Source: Ophioderma brevispina
Taxonomy: Eukaryota > Echinodermata > Ophiuroidea > Amphilepidida > Ophiodermatidae
Length of the DNA: 64,000 nucleotides
Direction of reading: 5' to 3'
Assembly (NCBI GenBank): GCA_023653785.1
Contig: JAMKCH010051437.1
Span: 62,001 to 126,000 of the forward strand
A program made the position numbers and the translations under genes. The notes below the pieces were generated by a model. That model saw only the letters and a program-made list of their open reading frames with translations, had not been told where the DNA came from and made no database searches. The first letter of the stretch is position 1, and each line of letters starts with the position of its first letter. Shown piece by piece: positions 34,173 to 47,493 of this stretch.

Positions 34173-34210
34173 CACGACCATGATCAGCATTTCCGATAAC
34201 CCGAGCTCCC

Positions 34211-34283
34211 GAGTGATTCACTCTTGAATGTTCACTTTCACGCATGGGAAAAAAACTCCCAAGAGTGATTTTCACTCTTGGGA
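34211..34283. repeat. GAGTGA/TCACTC palindromes
   Basis: Two adjacent dyads. GAGTGATTCACTC lies at 34,211-34,223. TCCCAAGAGTGA (34,257-34,268) and TCACTCTTGGGA (34,272-34,283) are perfect 12-bp arms around a TTT loop. A related dyad is at 35,521-35,540. Confidence 0.85.
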
Positions 34284-35440
34284 TTTGACCAAGAAAGGTT
34301 GTCTGGGCCTCCAACTATCCTAGGACATCATTTTCATCCCCCCCAAAATAATGAAAAACCGCCTTCCGACGGCACTTTTCACCCGACATTTATGAAAAAG
34401 TCGGGAAATTTGGAGGCCTCATGGTGGCACAATGGCTCTATACTAAAATCAATATAGGACCTTATCAAGTGCACCCAATTTGATTGCAACCCTTGATTGA
34501 CAGGTGCAGTGCCTATGCCCATCACAAACCTTGCCGATCTGGCTGCCAGGGATGATTCTTTGGGAGCTTACTTGAAGTCTCTATAAAAATCTGTATATGA
34601 TTTCTATGGTGTTTTATGACGGTTTATTAGTAAATTGGAAAGTACTCTTATTAATCATGGTCGGAAGATATAGGAGGTTATGGGATCTGAGAGAAGGGCT
34701 AACTAGAATTTAACTAATCAATATTTCTATCAAATATGTGCAGATTTAGAGGATTTGAAACAAAAAACTTTTTTGATCACATGGAAAATCCCATTGTCAG
34801 ACCTATTTATTACCCTATGAATTAAGCATAAATGCTGGAAATTTTGCTGTTTCTAGACTTCTCCTGATGTCCAGGCCTCGACATTAAAGACTTTCAAGAT
34901 GGCGTTGTACTCATATTTTTGTTAACTTCAAAGGGGTTATACTTAGACTGCCGGGGATGGAGTGGGGCATACTCATTTTTTGGGGGGGGGGGGGGCTGGG
35001 GAGGGGTCATACTCAATTTTTTTTAGGTGGAAACCACTCTTAAGTTTTTTTCTTCTTACAACATATGGGTCATATCATTTGGGGGGGTGTTAAGGAATGA
35101 CCTTACCCATTTCTTTTGGGAAAAAGTACATTGTGCGCCTATTTTTGCTGGGGTGGTGGTGACGTTTAGGCTGAGGGCTATCAATTTGTAGAAATCAACC
35201 TCGTTGCTCCTGAATATTTGCTTCCTTTATATTTTTTGAATGCTCAGTTACAGGTATGGCTATTCCCAAATTTTTGGTTTGAAGTTAGTCATGGTGTTTG
35301 GGGCTCTTTGGCATAATTTCTTTTATTATTCAAAATTAGGAACTCCGTACCATAGAGGCTAAAATGAGACATAATGCATCAACATTGATGCCGCCTTAAA
35401 TGTAACATTATGGGGCAGTTTTTAATATGACACAATTACG
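34284..35440. other. No gene; G-rich repeated words
   Basis: G14 at 34,982-34,995 lies between GGGGCATACTCATTTTTT and AGGGGTCATACTCAATTTTT, so a 40-50 bp G-rich unit is duplicated here. Otherwise no feature is seen. Confidence 0.5.
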
Positions 35441-35444
35441 TTCA

Positions 35445-35545
35445 CGGAAAAATCGGACTGCGATCGCGTTAAAAATTTTCACTCTCGGAAATTCATTTTC
35501 ACCCTTGGAAATTTGGTCCGCAAGAGTGAAATCACTCTTGGAAAA
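35445..35545. repeat. Palindrome-rich block related to 34.2 kb
   Basis: CAAGAGTGA (35,521-35,529) and TCACTCTTG (35,532-35,540) are perfect arms around AA. Upstream are TTTTCACTCTCGGAAATTC and TTTTCACCCTTGGAAATTTG. Read inverted, the block resembles 34,257-34,300 (TCACTCTTGGGATTTGACC), so the two may be ends of one element of about 1.3 kb. Confidence 0.6.
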
Positions 35546-37766
35546 AATCTCTAACACAAAATGCTGCATGATTATATGCTATAAAAGTACTAGTTGCCTT
35601 TGTGTTCTAAAATGAGTGTAAAATCAGGGTAGGTATTGGATTTTTGTGGGTCCACATGACCTTATGAGGTGCAATTTCCCAAAACCTGGTTTTTTTTTGC
35701 ATTGTGGGAGGTCCGATACACCCTCTGGAATGTTCTGGAGTGAGTGTGATCTGGCAATCAAAGTTAATGTTTTGCGCAGAATCAGTAAAAGGAAGAAAGA
35801 GTGCTTTGAATTATATTAGATTCTGAAGTGCCTCGGCTGTATTATGTTTACTTTATGTTCTGATCATCTTTGAGTTGAAGTGTGCATATTGATTAACTTC
35901 ATCAAACAGTAGTAACAGCTTTGAAATCTGTTCTTCCTTGTTTTAATTGCATTGAAAGGAAAGAAAGCCAAGTATTTCGTGAGGTAGTTGATTTACAGTA
36001 GCATGCAGCTTACAACATCATTTGGATATCGATGTTCTGAGGAGGATTTCACATTTCCTATTGATTTCTCAGTTTTATTTTGATAATCGACAGAGTATCA
36101 GAATGGAGCAAAGGTATAATATGATAGGTATTTTAATCACATCTGTAGCCCATTTAATTTGAGTCACACACTTAAAAATTCAGGTCTTTCCAGCAGCAGC
36201 AGCAGCAGAAAGATTTATGTCACAAGAATAACTTAATATACTTGAATTAACCATCCTGTTTATAGATAGGTTTAACACCTTGGACTATCAATATATTATA
36301 GGCCTAAAAGACATGGTGAGGATGTTGGCTTTGAAAAATAGAGAGGAGCACTGAAATCACACATTCGTAGGATGATGGATTCAAATTGAGTTGGTCCATG
36401 TATAATAAGGTAGGCGAGGGAATACTGACGGCAGAAATTAAAATGGATGCATGGTGTAATGATACAGTACAAATAGCTACTCTTTATGTGGAGTTCAGGA
36501 GAATGAAACAAAGGCACATAATGAATATCTACTTCATATGTCTTGAATGTACAGCACTACATAAATTAGAGTTGATTTCACGCTCACCCAGTGTGAATAC
36601 TTTATCAGTTGGATGTTATGTTATGGATTAGGTACTGAGTGAAGATAGAGTGGCAGGGCTGTGATATTGATTTCTTTCAAACTTTACATCTAAGGAAGCT
36701 CATGTCATCATTCAATGCCTGATTTTGCTGATACACTGAAAAATTTACTCCAACCTTGGTTACAGTGTCATATTTATCATATATTTCTCTCTCACGCTCT
36801 CTCTCTCTCTCAACTATAATGTGGCTTGGTGTCATTACTAGGGCAGAAATAGAAAGTGACACAAAATAATATTTATTCACTTTTTAGGCATCATTACAGA
36901 CGTGCACGCATGTCTTGTCGTGGCATGGTCACCAATTAGCACTTGCAAAGCGGAATGAGATGCTCAAAATCTTGACTGTTGTTTGAACATTTACCACTCC
37001 CGACGGTAAAATAACTCAAGTGAAATGACCAAAAAAGCACCCTTTTTTTTTTTTCTGGACGTTTTGCAGAATACTCCAGTAGCGCTATTTTTCCCCTACA
37101 AGAAAGTTTTCTGGGTCTTATGCCGCAAGAACAGGTGTTATGGTGACCATTGAATTGTGATGATTATACTGTAAATAACTCATATTTATTTTTTCTTGCA
37201 TTGCTGACATGTGTATTCACTGGAATCTGCTAACTGATGATTGGAGTTAGGTCAATTGTTAAGGCAACTAGTACTGCAACTACAGGAACCCTGGTTTGCC
37301 ATTTGGTTGGAAGTTTTCATGGTTATCAGCACGTGATCACAATGGGTAAGCAACTGGTGCAACACAAAGCAATAATGTAAAATTTTGCATGAATTATGAC
37401 AGGCACTAAATGCATACAGTAACAAATGCTGGAATTTGAATGCAGCACTGTTGTCAGAGGAAAAATATGCTTAAGAGATTCATAGAGACATTATTGCCTA
37501 CTTAGCCAGGTTAGGTAATGATTGTTCTCTTTGTTACAAACAGTGTGGTTCAATATTAATAGTGTACATTAGAGATGCTTAATTGTGTCAGATAAGAAAA
37601 AAGAAAATGGAAAAATTAAAATTAGGTCACTCATGAAACAGGTGAACCTCATGCTGCCCTTACTTGCTTTTCTTTTTTCCATAAGATAGAGGACTATAAT
37701 AAACCCATAGAGATAAGTAACCAAGCAACATCAGGTATGCTTTTGCCAATTGTGTGAGGAATGTTC
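35546..37766. repeat. Gene-free sequence with (CAG)6 and (CT)n
   Basis: (CAG)6 at 36,191-36,208 and a CT tract at 36,786-36,811. No gene is recognised. Frames of 60-80 codons overlap on opposite strands near 36,300-36,630 and are not credible. Confidence 0.6.
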
Positions 37767-38144
37767 CTAGAGTGGTTCAGTTGGTGATTTTAAAACAGTG
37801 GGTAAGAAACTCCAATTCTGGATTTGATCGGTATACCAGCTATTGATTAATAACAGAATCCGCTCTCCTTTCCATGGTTCCTGGAATTGAGGCAAAGGAA
37901 CGTAAAGGAATCCCGTCCTCGGAGGGGACGTTAAGCTGTCGGGTCCCGTGTACAGAGAGTCAAAAACTGTAAACATGTACATCGCGTCTTCTCGAATAAG
38001 AGTAGGGTGAAAACCACTGACTGTTCCCAATCCGCCCAGCCTCAAAATAGCGGGCCAAGTTAGGAGCGGTCCCGTATCATGGATAAACGCGGCCACGGCC
38101 CCGGATAAGGCACACTCAGTTGGAATATCTATGGACACCACCAC
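37767..38144 (-). other. GC-rich open frame of unknown nature, 125 codons
   Basis: An uninterrupted minus-strand frame in a segment visibly richer in G and C than its surroundings. The translation is balanced in composition (many Pro, Gly, Leu, Thr), unlike the Lys/Phe/Ile-rich chance frames elsewhere. No domain, signal peptide or membrane segment is recognised. Read on that strand, the sequence has CAGCTTAACGTCCCCTCC then GAGGACGGGA, a style I associate with dispersed repeats of marine animals rather than with exons. It may be an exon, a transposon remnant or a repeat; I cannot decide. Confidence 0.3.
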
Positions 38145-38697
38145 AAGCCATTACCAATGAATTGGCGATACATAAGAAGAAGAAGTTAGTAACTTAGTAT
38201 CTACTATAACTTCAAATCAAGGAATTGCCACTACTGCTTCATGTCCAGGACTTCATGAGTCGATGTAGGAATGTTGAATCTTGACACTTTGAAAACATAG
38301 ATCATGACTTGCTGAATGATAGCCTCAGCATTCTTAATGTGTCGAAGCAAATTGACAATGTCGTTTTGACATCATGCTGCAGTGACTTTTCGGTTCCATT
38401 TGTGCAATCAGTTTGCTATAAGATGCATTATATTTGGTTTCAAGTTGGTAAGAATTTCCGTTAAAGATGTGAAGATGTGAATATAGTTTCTGCTGAAAGA
38501 ATCTCAGGAGACTCTGAAATAGCGGCATATAGGTTGATGTGTTGATCAAAACTTTTTTTTAGCGGCCTTAGTTTTTGTCTACAGGTACAAGTCAATTGAG
38601 ATAATTTCAATTGTTCCAATAGCCCAGAGCTAGGACTATGTTTGGTTTTCTTGCTTTGTGTCCTCTGATTTAGGCATGCAACACTATGCACACTTTT

Positions 38698-39100
38698 TGT
38701 GTCGCCTGCCCTAAGGCAGGAAGACACATAGGGATCACTTTGTCCACAGTTGTTGTTGTCTGTTGATGTCTGTTGTGAAAAAGGGTTAACATTTGCCAGT
38801 AATATCCTCATACTTTGATGGATTTAAACCAAACTTGGGTCACAGATGCAACATGGCATCCCCCATTTGTTGATGAGGTCAGAGGTCACATGCCAAGGTC
38901 AAAGGTCATGTGAGGTCAAGTTGTCAAATAGGCTGAAAATGTAAAATTGACCTTATTTGAAAAGTTGAAGTTCAATTGGAACCAAACTTGGTTTATGGAG
39001 TTTACATGCATACCTCATGTTTATGAGGTCCAATGTCACATATCAAGGTCAAAGGTCATGTTAAGCCTATCATTCACTAACTGTGATGGCAGGCGACACA
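38698..39100 (+). mobile_element. Inverted-repeat element carrying DR1 motifs, copy 1, 403 bp
   Basis: The ends TGTGTCGCCTGCC and GGCAGGCGACACA are exact inverted complements. The left end also folds on itself (CCTGCC CTAA GGCAGG, then GACACA). The interior has two perfect AGGTCAAAGGTCA sites, at 38,896-38,908 and 39,046-39,058, plus single AGGTCA half-sites. AGGTCA repeats spaced by one base (DR1) are the classical site for RXR/HNF4/PPAR-type nuclear receptors; whether anything binds here is unknown. The interior repeats itself weakly (CCAAACTTGGGTCACAG; CCAAACTTGGTTTATGG). No target duplication was identified. Confidence 0.75.
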
Positions 39101-42100
39101 AGCGGTCCGAGGACCGATGTATTTTTTATCTAAATTATGTTCTGAGCATAATAGGACAAAGTTTTGATTACCATTTCTTAAACAGCTGTGGGAATTAACA
39201 ATCTTATTGATTCCTGCCTGGTTTCAATACCCAATTTAGACTGGGTCTTACGCACTGTGTATTGGTGTTATTTTGAGGTTAAAACACTTGCATCATACCT
39301 TGTTTTGCTACATTTGTACATGCCTGTCAATGTTGGCTCTCGTTGTGTATGTTATTTGTGTATAACGGGTTGTTCAATTTTTCTCAATCTGTAGCTGGAA
39401 GAACCACTTATATTCTGCTGTTGTCACATTGTCGAGAAGTACATGCATGTGTATGTATGAACCTGCAAAAATACTCGTTGAAAATAGACCTTTTCAAATG
39501 TTTGTACAAAAATACAACATATGCAGGTGTCCTATATGCCAGCGTACATTCACAAGTGTTTACCAGTGATGAGCATTATGCAGAGGTGAAATTAGTGTAA
39601 GTGCTGCCCCCAACAGCTGTGTGTGATAACCCATTATTGTAAACCTGGAAGGGGTCATCATGTTCCGAAAGCTTTGATTTGAAAAGGGTCTATTGGGCTT
39701 TGGTGTGGGTACTCCTTCGGCACTGAATCTACTTTAACCTACAGGTCTTATTGGGCTTACACCATTTTCAAAATATAATAACAAGACAATCTCACAAAAC
39801 TTCTGATTTTATTATGGGTAAAGTGGAGACTTTTTTCTTGGGGGGGGGCATAACCTAATTGTGGTATTTTGATAATTCATTTTTTTTTTTATTAAGATGG
39901 TGAGCTAACTTGCATGAGTGTGCGTTCATGCCACTCTGCTCATCTGAGAATTTTTGTAGCATTATTTTTGAGGACAGGTTTCCCAGCATGCATTGCAAAT
40001 GACCTGATGACATCACACCAATGCCAGTACCCCATACAGTAACTGCATGTATCTCAAATTCAATGGTGCTATTTTTATCATGTTACCCACCAGAAATTCC
40101 ACCTTTTACACAAAAACTCCCCCTTTTAACCGCCCATTTTGACTCACCCTTATTTTTGTTCTGTTGATATTTCCCTCTACATTTAAGTTAATGTGAAACA
40201 GTTCCGCTGGCATCGTTTTAGCACTTGTTTACCATCGGGTGTTAACTTTCAGCAGTCAACCATTGATACAGTGGTCAAGTTACATTGGTGTATGTAACAA
40301 GGGCATATTTACTATGTACCTTTAATGGGATGAAACCCATAGCTGTTAATGGGTGCTTGTTCCGATTTATGTGCATTGTGTTTCTCTACGTGATATGAGA
40401 GCCTGGTACTACTTTGCACATACACCCCCATACAGTCGCGTGGGAAACAAACTTGCAGTTTTGAAGGAGAACAGCAATATGCTGTTGCAAAGCCCGATTC
40501 AATACTAGTGCTAATATTGGTGGTTAACACTAAAACGGCGGTTTTTTGTTTATATCTTGAGAATGAAAGGATTTTAGGGCTCAAATTCCGGACGACAATG
40601 ATAAATATAATACGGCCCTTCATTTGATTGCAAAATCGATAACTACTTCCGGGTAAATCAGGGGGTCCCAAAGACGTCGGAAAACGCACCTTTAATGAGG
40701 AGGACTGACCAATATTAGTCTTTATACGTCTTTGCACACTTAGCAATTCTGTGTAGTCATAATGCCAATAAGTCAGTTAGTGGCATTTGAGATGGCTTTT
40801 AAACCAATATTTGTAGGTCATTTGGATGTCATCTAAAAATGAACAACAAAGGCAAGGTTTTCTTTGGACTCATTTAAAATGCATTTTCAACTTTCACGCT
40901 TAGTTCTGCATTTGCTCATGAAAATAATTAGGAAATGTTTATAACAAGAAAAGAACAAAAATTGACCAATTCATCATTTGAGAGCCGTGTATACTCGCCT
41001 GGCCGCACGCAAGAGTTAAAGCCAGCATTTTCACATCAGGGACATAGTAGAAAAAAAGAGTAGTCTAAGAACTCCTTCCAGTGAAATTTGACCATTTGTA
41101 GGGAAATGTTTTTTGATTTTCAACAAAAAATTCATAACAAAAACTTCTTGGGGAAATGTGGAATCATCTTCCCAAGAAATATGCCTTTTTTCCAGGATGT
41201 CCCAATACATGGTTCCCCTGCCCCAGCAACAAGTACATGCCCAACATCTTGTCCTAATGATAATTCCAGAAGCGATTTCACTGATGCTGGTCAAATCCAC
41301 AAACAAGAACATATTGATGTATCTGTGCATAACTAATCAATTATGTAATGAGATGTGTGAAATTTAAGACTCTAGTGCATGATAGTTAAGATTACTTTGC
41401 ACATCCGAATCTCTTGCAACCTCCATTTTTTTTTTTAATAAATCGCTCTACAGAAATAATGTGAATTATCCCTATTACGCCACAGTAAATAAGGGATGTA
41501 GTATTTAAAGATGAATTAATTTAAGCTATCTTTTTTATTATGTTTACCAAACACGATTGAGTGCCTCATTCATCTGGAATGGAATTCAAAATAGTGTAGT
41601 TACAAAAGGCCATGTTACAGTACTTGACAATATTTATTGTTTTAAATGATATAAAGAAATATTTTTTAAATCCCTAGACACTTTAAAAGTATATTTTACT
41701 GGTAAAAGTGATACAAAGTGTTTTATTTATTGAACTGATGCTAGGAGTGTTTGAAGGAAATTTTGAATGTTTCCTTGGCAGTAGAAAGGTTTGATGTAAA
41801 CCTGGTTACAATTTTAGTGTCTTGAAAACCCATTTGTTATGCCTATGACCTCATGCAACATTTTTTTGTAAGTAGTAAATGGAGGCAACTACTCACATGT
41901 CCAGTAGGTTTAATTGCAGAAATATTTTCACATCATTGATTCTGTGCTTAACACAACATGGCAGGAGCATTCTTCAAAAGCCTTTCTAGTTGTGTATAGA
42001 CACGACATATGTTAACTAAGGCCCCAAGAATTCATCACAAGGGAAAGAGAATTGTTTCTTCTCACATCAAACCTTCAGCAAGTAATCTTCTCACTACATG

Positions 42101-44587
42101 AAAGATTAGGTATGTTGGTGTGTCTGTGCATGTATGTGTGTATGCATGCATAAATCTACATTTACATGCACATGTGTGGGGACTTCACCAGAATACTAAG
42201 TATGACCTACAAACTTTGATATAATGATAGTCAAATTATTATAGAATAGTAAAAAATGTTAACTGTGACCATATAATTATTTTGATTTAATCCAATTCAA
42301 GCCTTCTAATTTGGTTGGCACTCTGAGTTGGTCCACATAGAATGTTTGAGGTGTGTGCATTCTTGTCTTATAATGCTTTAAAAGGATAGAAAGAAAACCA
42401 TATTTCTCCTTCTGACAGCTAAGAATTTAGTTATTATTTGAAATAAGGCTTACACATGTTCTACAGTTTTGGTGATTAATCCAAATTTTTGATCAAAAAA
42501 TCAAATCAATTCAGAGGCAGGAATGATAACTAAAATAAGCCCCCCCCAAAAAAAAATAAAGCTTATGAAAAACCCACATTGTGACATCTCTGGACAAGCT
42601 AATAATGGTTAAAACTCAATTTTCATCACATCTTACTTTAGCTGCAGTGCATCAGGTAATGTGGCATATGTGAACTAATAATCTAAGTGCCCATTCACAA
42701 AATTTTATAAATTGAGTGTTATAAGGACGGTAAATTTGCAGGATTTTATGTAGCAACAGGCAAACAAACTAACTTATTTTGTTGGCCTCAATCATTTTTG
42801 TAGTGAAACATGATTATACACATAGTTTACATGCTTAGTATTTTGTGACTGACAATTTTGATTTGATATGATAGTGTGTTGATTGCTGATATTAGAGGGA
42901 TTGTCATCCGCAGATGCCCTTGCAAAAACGGGGCTCAATCCTTCCATCAATCAGTATGCTCGACTTCATTTATTGAAATTCCAGTAGCATATTTCAGCTC
43001 TAACTGCCTGATATTATGCTTTTATGCACTTATGTATGATTACACCGACTGACTGCTGAGATGAACGGAATGGCAATGCGTGCGTAAGCACTGCTTGGAT
43101 GCACAAATAAAATGGCGATAAAGCATACGATTTTATGACACTGAGTGTGTGAATTTGATTATTAAATGATCGGAAACAATGAATATGATGCGTAAAATTT
43201 TGGGACTGACCAACCGTAGCTTGTAGAGGAAAAGGTTGCCATTAAAATGTTTGTAGTGTAAGATGAGATAGCTGATAAGAGGCAGACTACCTTGAGAAAA
43301 TAGAATTGCATTTTATAAATCTATTACTTAAGCTAAACTACTAATTAGAAAATTGATATTTTGGGGCAATCTTGAGTAATCCACTCCATATTCAGAAGTG
43401 TTTCACTGTGAAAATTAAGAGGAATTTCAATTTATCAGTGAAGAAAGCTTAAATTGGAAAGAGTGAACGATAGAAATAGGCTTATGTTATGTAAAACTTT
43501 ATTATGAAAAAAAAATTAAAAATGCAAACCTTCCTTTTTGGATATGATATGTCTTTATTGTGGCTGCTTGTACTACATCTAGCAAGCTCTGTAAAATCTG
43601 ATTTTTTTTGCCAGAAGGAAGGAAGGTATTAACGTTTAATGACACATCAACACAAAATAGTGTCATGTAGTGTCTACACAATGATTATACATACAAAGAT
43701 TGCCAGAAATCAGATTTTTGTAGCATTTAACTAGCTGCAGACATAAGCGTCGGAAGCATTTTTGTTTTGGGACATACAGGTTAAGAGGGCAGCCAAAAGA
43801 CAAAGGGCCGACAAATTTTCAATTTTTTCTGGCTCGCTTCGCTTGACGGCCACCTTTGTAAACCACTCTTAAGGTGTTGACATAATTTAAATAAGCCCAA
43901 GAATGTCTTTAAATTTGATATAGTACATTCATTTTGTGCTGATAACAATTATGAAGGATTAAAAAATGTATAGTTTGCCCAAACTGCAGGTTGTAGTTCA
44001 GTTTTGAGGCAAAATAGAGGTAAGGTCACAATGGGGTAAAATTTCAGATTTATCCATTTCTCATAAAAAGTGTCAAATTTTAAGTCTAATGGTACAGGAG
44101 CTGAAAATATGCTGGTTGCACCATCTATGACATTTTGTTGCCCAATTTATAATGCAAATGAGTGTGTCTGCGGTATACATGTAGGTCTCATATAACTGTC
44201 AAACAAGGACTTCGAAAGCATACTTTTTAGTAAAGACCAAATGAAAAATTTCTAACCTGACAAGTACAAAATCTGACCATTCTTTAAAATTTTAACCAGG
44301 GTGGCCTTGAATTGTTATACATGCGCTAATTGTACAATAACACGGTTTGCATAGAGTGTACATGATACACATAGTGGTGGAATCCAAACCCTTTTATGGA
44401 AACGTGTTCTATGCATATTCAGATTGATCTTAATCTTTGCAGATCTGAAAGTACAGAGTGTTTGGCATATTATTAAAGGTGTCTTTACTGAAGGTCCCAG
44501 TGATATTAGCATACACAAAAGGTAATAGGTGTGTGAAATAGCTATGGAACGTCACTTCATAGTGAGAATGAAGTTCAACAATGGCAC
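39101..44587. other. Gene-free sequence, 5.5 kb
   Basis: No gene recognised. The longest frame, 144 codons on the minus strand at 40,312-40,746, has no domain and ends near TTAAAGGTGCGTTTTCC (read inverted), so it may lie in a decayed TTAA-type element. G9 at 39,840-39,848. GTGCATGTATGTGTGTATGC near 42,128 is a decayed microsatellite. The segment 43,060-43,200 is free of visible repeats and contains AATAAAATGGCGATAAA; nothing more can be said from sequence alone. Confidence 0.45.
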
Positions 44588-44944
44588 GACTCAGAGATTT
44601 CGAAATATTATTTTTTTGTGTAATAATGAAAAATAGTCAACTAGAACTAAAGATAGTAACCTAAAATGCACAATTCCGAAATTTGAGATGAATCGGAGTT
44701 TTCGTTTTGATGCAGTAAACATTTATGTGTAGTATTGCGTCCCATAGGATACTGTGTATAACAAAAATTCCGGATCCGGAATTTTAAAACAAAGTTGTGA
44801 TTTTCTATATGAAGGAATTCGATTTAAGCTTAGCAATTTCACACAGTGATTAATATATGGACAAGCATTATGTGCATGCAAAAAACACGATTTTTTTGGA
44901 AATTGAGGGCGCCCTCCTCAGGAAATCTCTGAGTCGGCCTTTAA
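44588..44944 (+). mobile_element. TTAA-flanked MITE, family A, copy 3
   Basis: Begins GACTCAGAGATTTCGAAAT and ends GAAATCTCTGAGTCGGCCT + TTAA. The first few bases of the left end and its TTAA are missing or mutated. The centre carries a perfect palindrome whose core is ATTCCGGATCCGGAAT (44,764-44,785 in full). ACTAGAACTAAAGATAGT, ATAGGATACTGTGTATAAC and GAGGGCGCCCTCCTCAGG are shared with copies 1 and 2. Confidence 0.85.
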
Positions 44945-47493
44945 TATTTCTTCCCTAGTGGCCCATTTTTCCCAGATTTTTCCTGCTTTTATATCACAAT
45001 TCCCCTACCTTTGGGAAAGTTATTTGGATGAATGTTTACCCCTTAGGAAATCTTGTGTATCTATTATTAAATTTGTAAGATTTATTATGTGTGCTCAAAT
45101 TTCTCATAACTTGGGATATTTAGTGTTTGAAAAATGTAAAAAAGCTGTCATGTGAATTCAAGAATGCCTTAAATTGTTCAAAGCTACTGTATGCAGTATG
45201 TACATGTTATATTACGGCTATAGTGTATACCAAAAAAACAGCCTTCCATTTGATCTCGGTGACATCTCATATGAATAGCTTGTTGTATGGAATGTTTCTT
45301 GTATAGGTTTTAGTGTATAATTCTATAGTGCTACTGTATGATAAATGACCTTTGCTATACATAGAAATGAAAAACAATTGCTACTGAGCTTCTTAGTTGC
45401 AACATCTTCTGATGTCCTGCACAGCTGATTTTCGTCATTGTTCCAAGCATCCTCAATTTGTCATGTATATTAGCAGTGGAGCACTTATCTTGTCTTTACT
45501 ACTTGAGCACCAATCATGCTCTTAGCCTACATCCAAACTTGTGGACCCTACGGAGTGCTGAGTTGACCAGTGTAGACAAAGAAACTATGAGATCTGGCAA
45601 TAGTAGTATTACATCTGTCAAAATGATAAACCAAAACATTTGTAAGTGAACCTATTACTGTTGTGATATTTGTTAATGGGTACTTTTAGATATGCAGTCA
45701 ATTTATGAAACGCCCTCTCTAATTTCAGTCAACAGAAGGTGTGATAATTGCCATAACACTTAATACTAAATTTATGTGTGCCCAAAATGCTTTGCTACTG
45801 TATAGGTTGATTAGGAGAGCAAGCATGTTTAAAACTTGTAAACTTTAAAAATCTATTTAAAAATTGTTTCTTATTTCTTTCTACTTGCTTATTTAAATAA
45901 AAAAAATGAAATGTTCTGTGTGGGTGTTCTACAAGTTATTGAGTGCAAAGTCAGAGAAATTTGTATCCTATCCTTAAAAAAATAAAGGCCTACATGTAAG
46001 GTAGCCATGAAAGTTTACCAAATTTCTGTATTCATCAGTTAAGACATGATGTTCAGTCTCAAAATGCATTTTTTATACTAAATCTGAGAAACTTGAAGCC
46101 AGATATAACCGAAAACTCTTTTCTGTTTTCCTATAACATAACAGGTGAATGCCATTTTGACACTTCAGATAATGACTACAGTAAAAGCACATTAAAAATG
46201 ATGTCACGTTTTGTGTGAAAATAAGCACCCTGGAAGCGGAATTGACAAGGTTCTGGTCAATTAAATACTCTTGGGAGATATTTTTCTTTCTTAGCAAACA
46301 TTCATAAAATTTCAGCACATGCCTTCTTCAAATAGCTCGTATTTCAGCACATCTCTCATGCAAGCATCTCGTGTTGATATGGCGACGGCTATAAGAAATA
46401 CTTATATAGACAAATCACATTTAACTCCTTAACCCTCCACCTTCCTGAGGCATTTTTTTTAAACAAAACTCTGGGGGTGTGATTTTACTGATGTCAAGTT
46501 GAAAGTATGAAAATTCTGGATAAACTAGTCATTTCCTGTCAAGTAGAGCCAAAATCCACTTCAAAATTGGATATAGGGACCAGGGTGCTTTCACAAGAGG
46601 TCAACAAGTTAACTTGGCCAGACCTTTCCTCCAGAACAACCCAAGCATGCAGAGAATATAAAAGAATCATCTTCAGAATTAAAATTGTTTCCAATTTGTT
46701 TCATGGAAGATACAATACAGGCTTATCATGTAGCAATCTTTTCATGGCTTTAATTAATGAGGTTGTAGTAAAAAAACTTAATGTGTTCACATTTACTCTA
46801 GAGTTTCTTTAGTTTTTTATGTATTTAACATCTCAAACCATGTTAAAGCTAAAAGTTGATTCACAGCATGGCATTGATTTCTCTTTGTACCGGTTTGATA
46901 TTGATCTTTTGGAAAAGAACATCTTTTCAAGGGCAGGTGTTACTAAATGAAGTGCATGTACAGAAACAAAGTATATCAAAAGAAATTTGGTTAAATGTGA
47001 AACTATACAAAAATATTATTTTGAATCCTGTGGTTTAAACAATGTATTTTGTAATCTTTAGGGTCAACTCTTTTGTAGTTAATGTATTTCTGCATATAAG
47101 GATTGCTATGTGCATCTGTACTCCTGAGGAGGAATTCTGCGAATGCCACTACAATCACAAAGATTGAAAAAAGAAATGAACATGTTCCTCTAAAGTCTTT
47201 AGAAATTGTACATCTCAGAAACAAAGGTGGTCATAATAACTACAATCAGATCAAAACTCTTTTATGCTTTGATTGGGACCATCAATCTTCTCTATGCCAT
47301 TCTTGACTGCCACTCAAAAAAGTTGCAGGTTGCTGATATAATTACATGAAAAGCTTTCTAGCTTCTAACTGTAGTACATGTGTTTGTACTTCAGAAAGTG
47401 TGAGTGCAAAATTATTTACAATTTTTGTCAATGCACATGTAGCATTTTTTTTAAACATTGGATTGATTAATTTCCTTGTTTTGCATACAATTC
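44945..47493. other. Gene-free sequence
   Basis: No gene recognised. A 101-codon plus frame at 46,507-46,812 has no domain or obvious splice context. Confidence 0.45.

Noticed and set aside
40312..40746. 144-codon open frame as a gene
   Set aside because: No domain or compositional contrast, and its edge resembles TTAAAGGTGC-type repeat ends.
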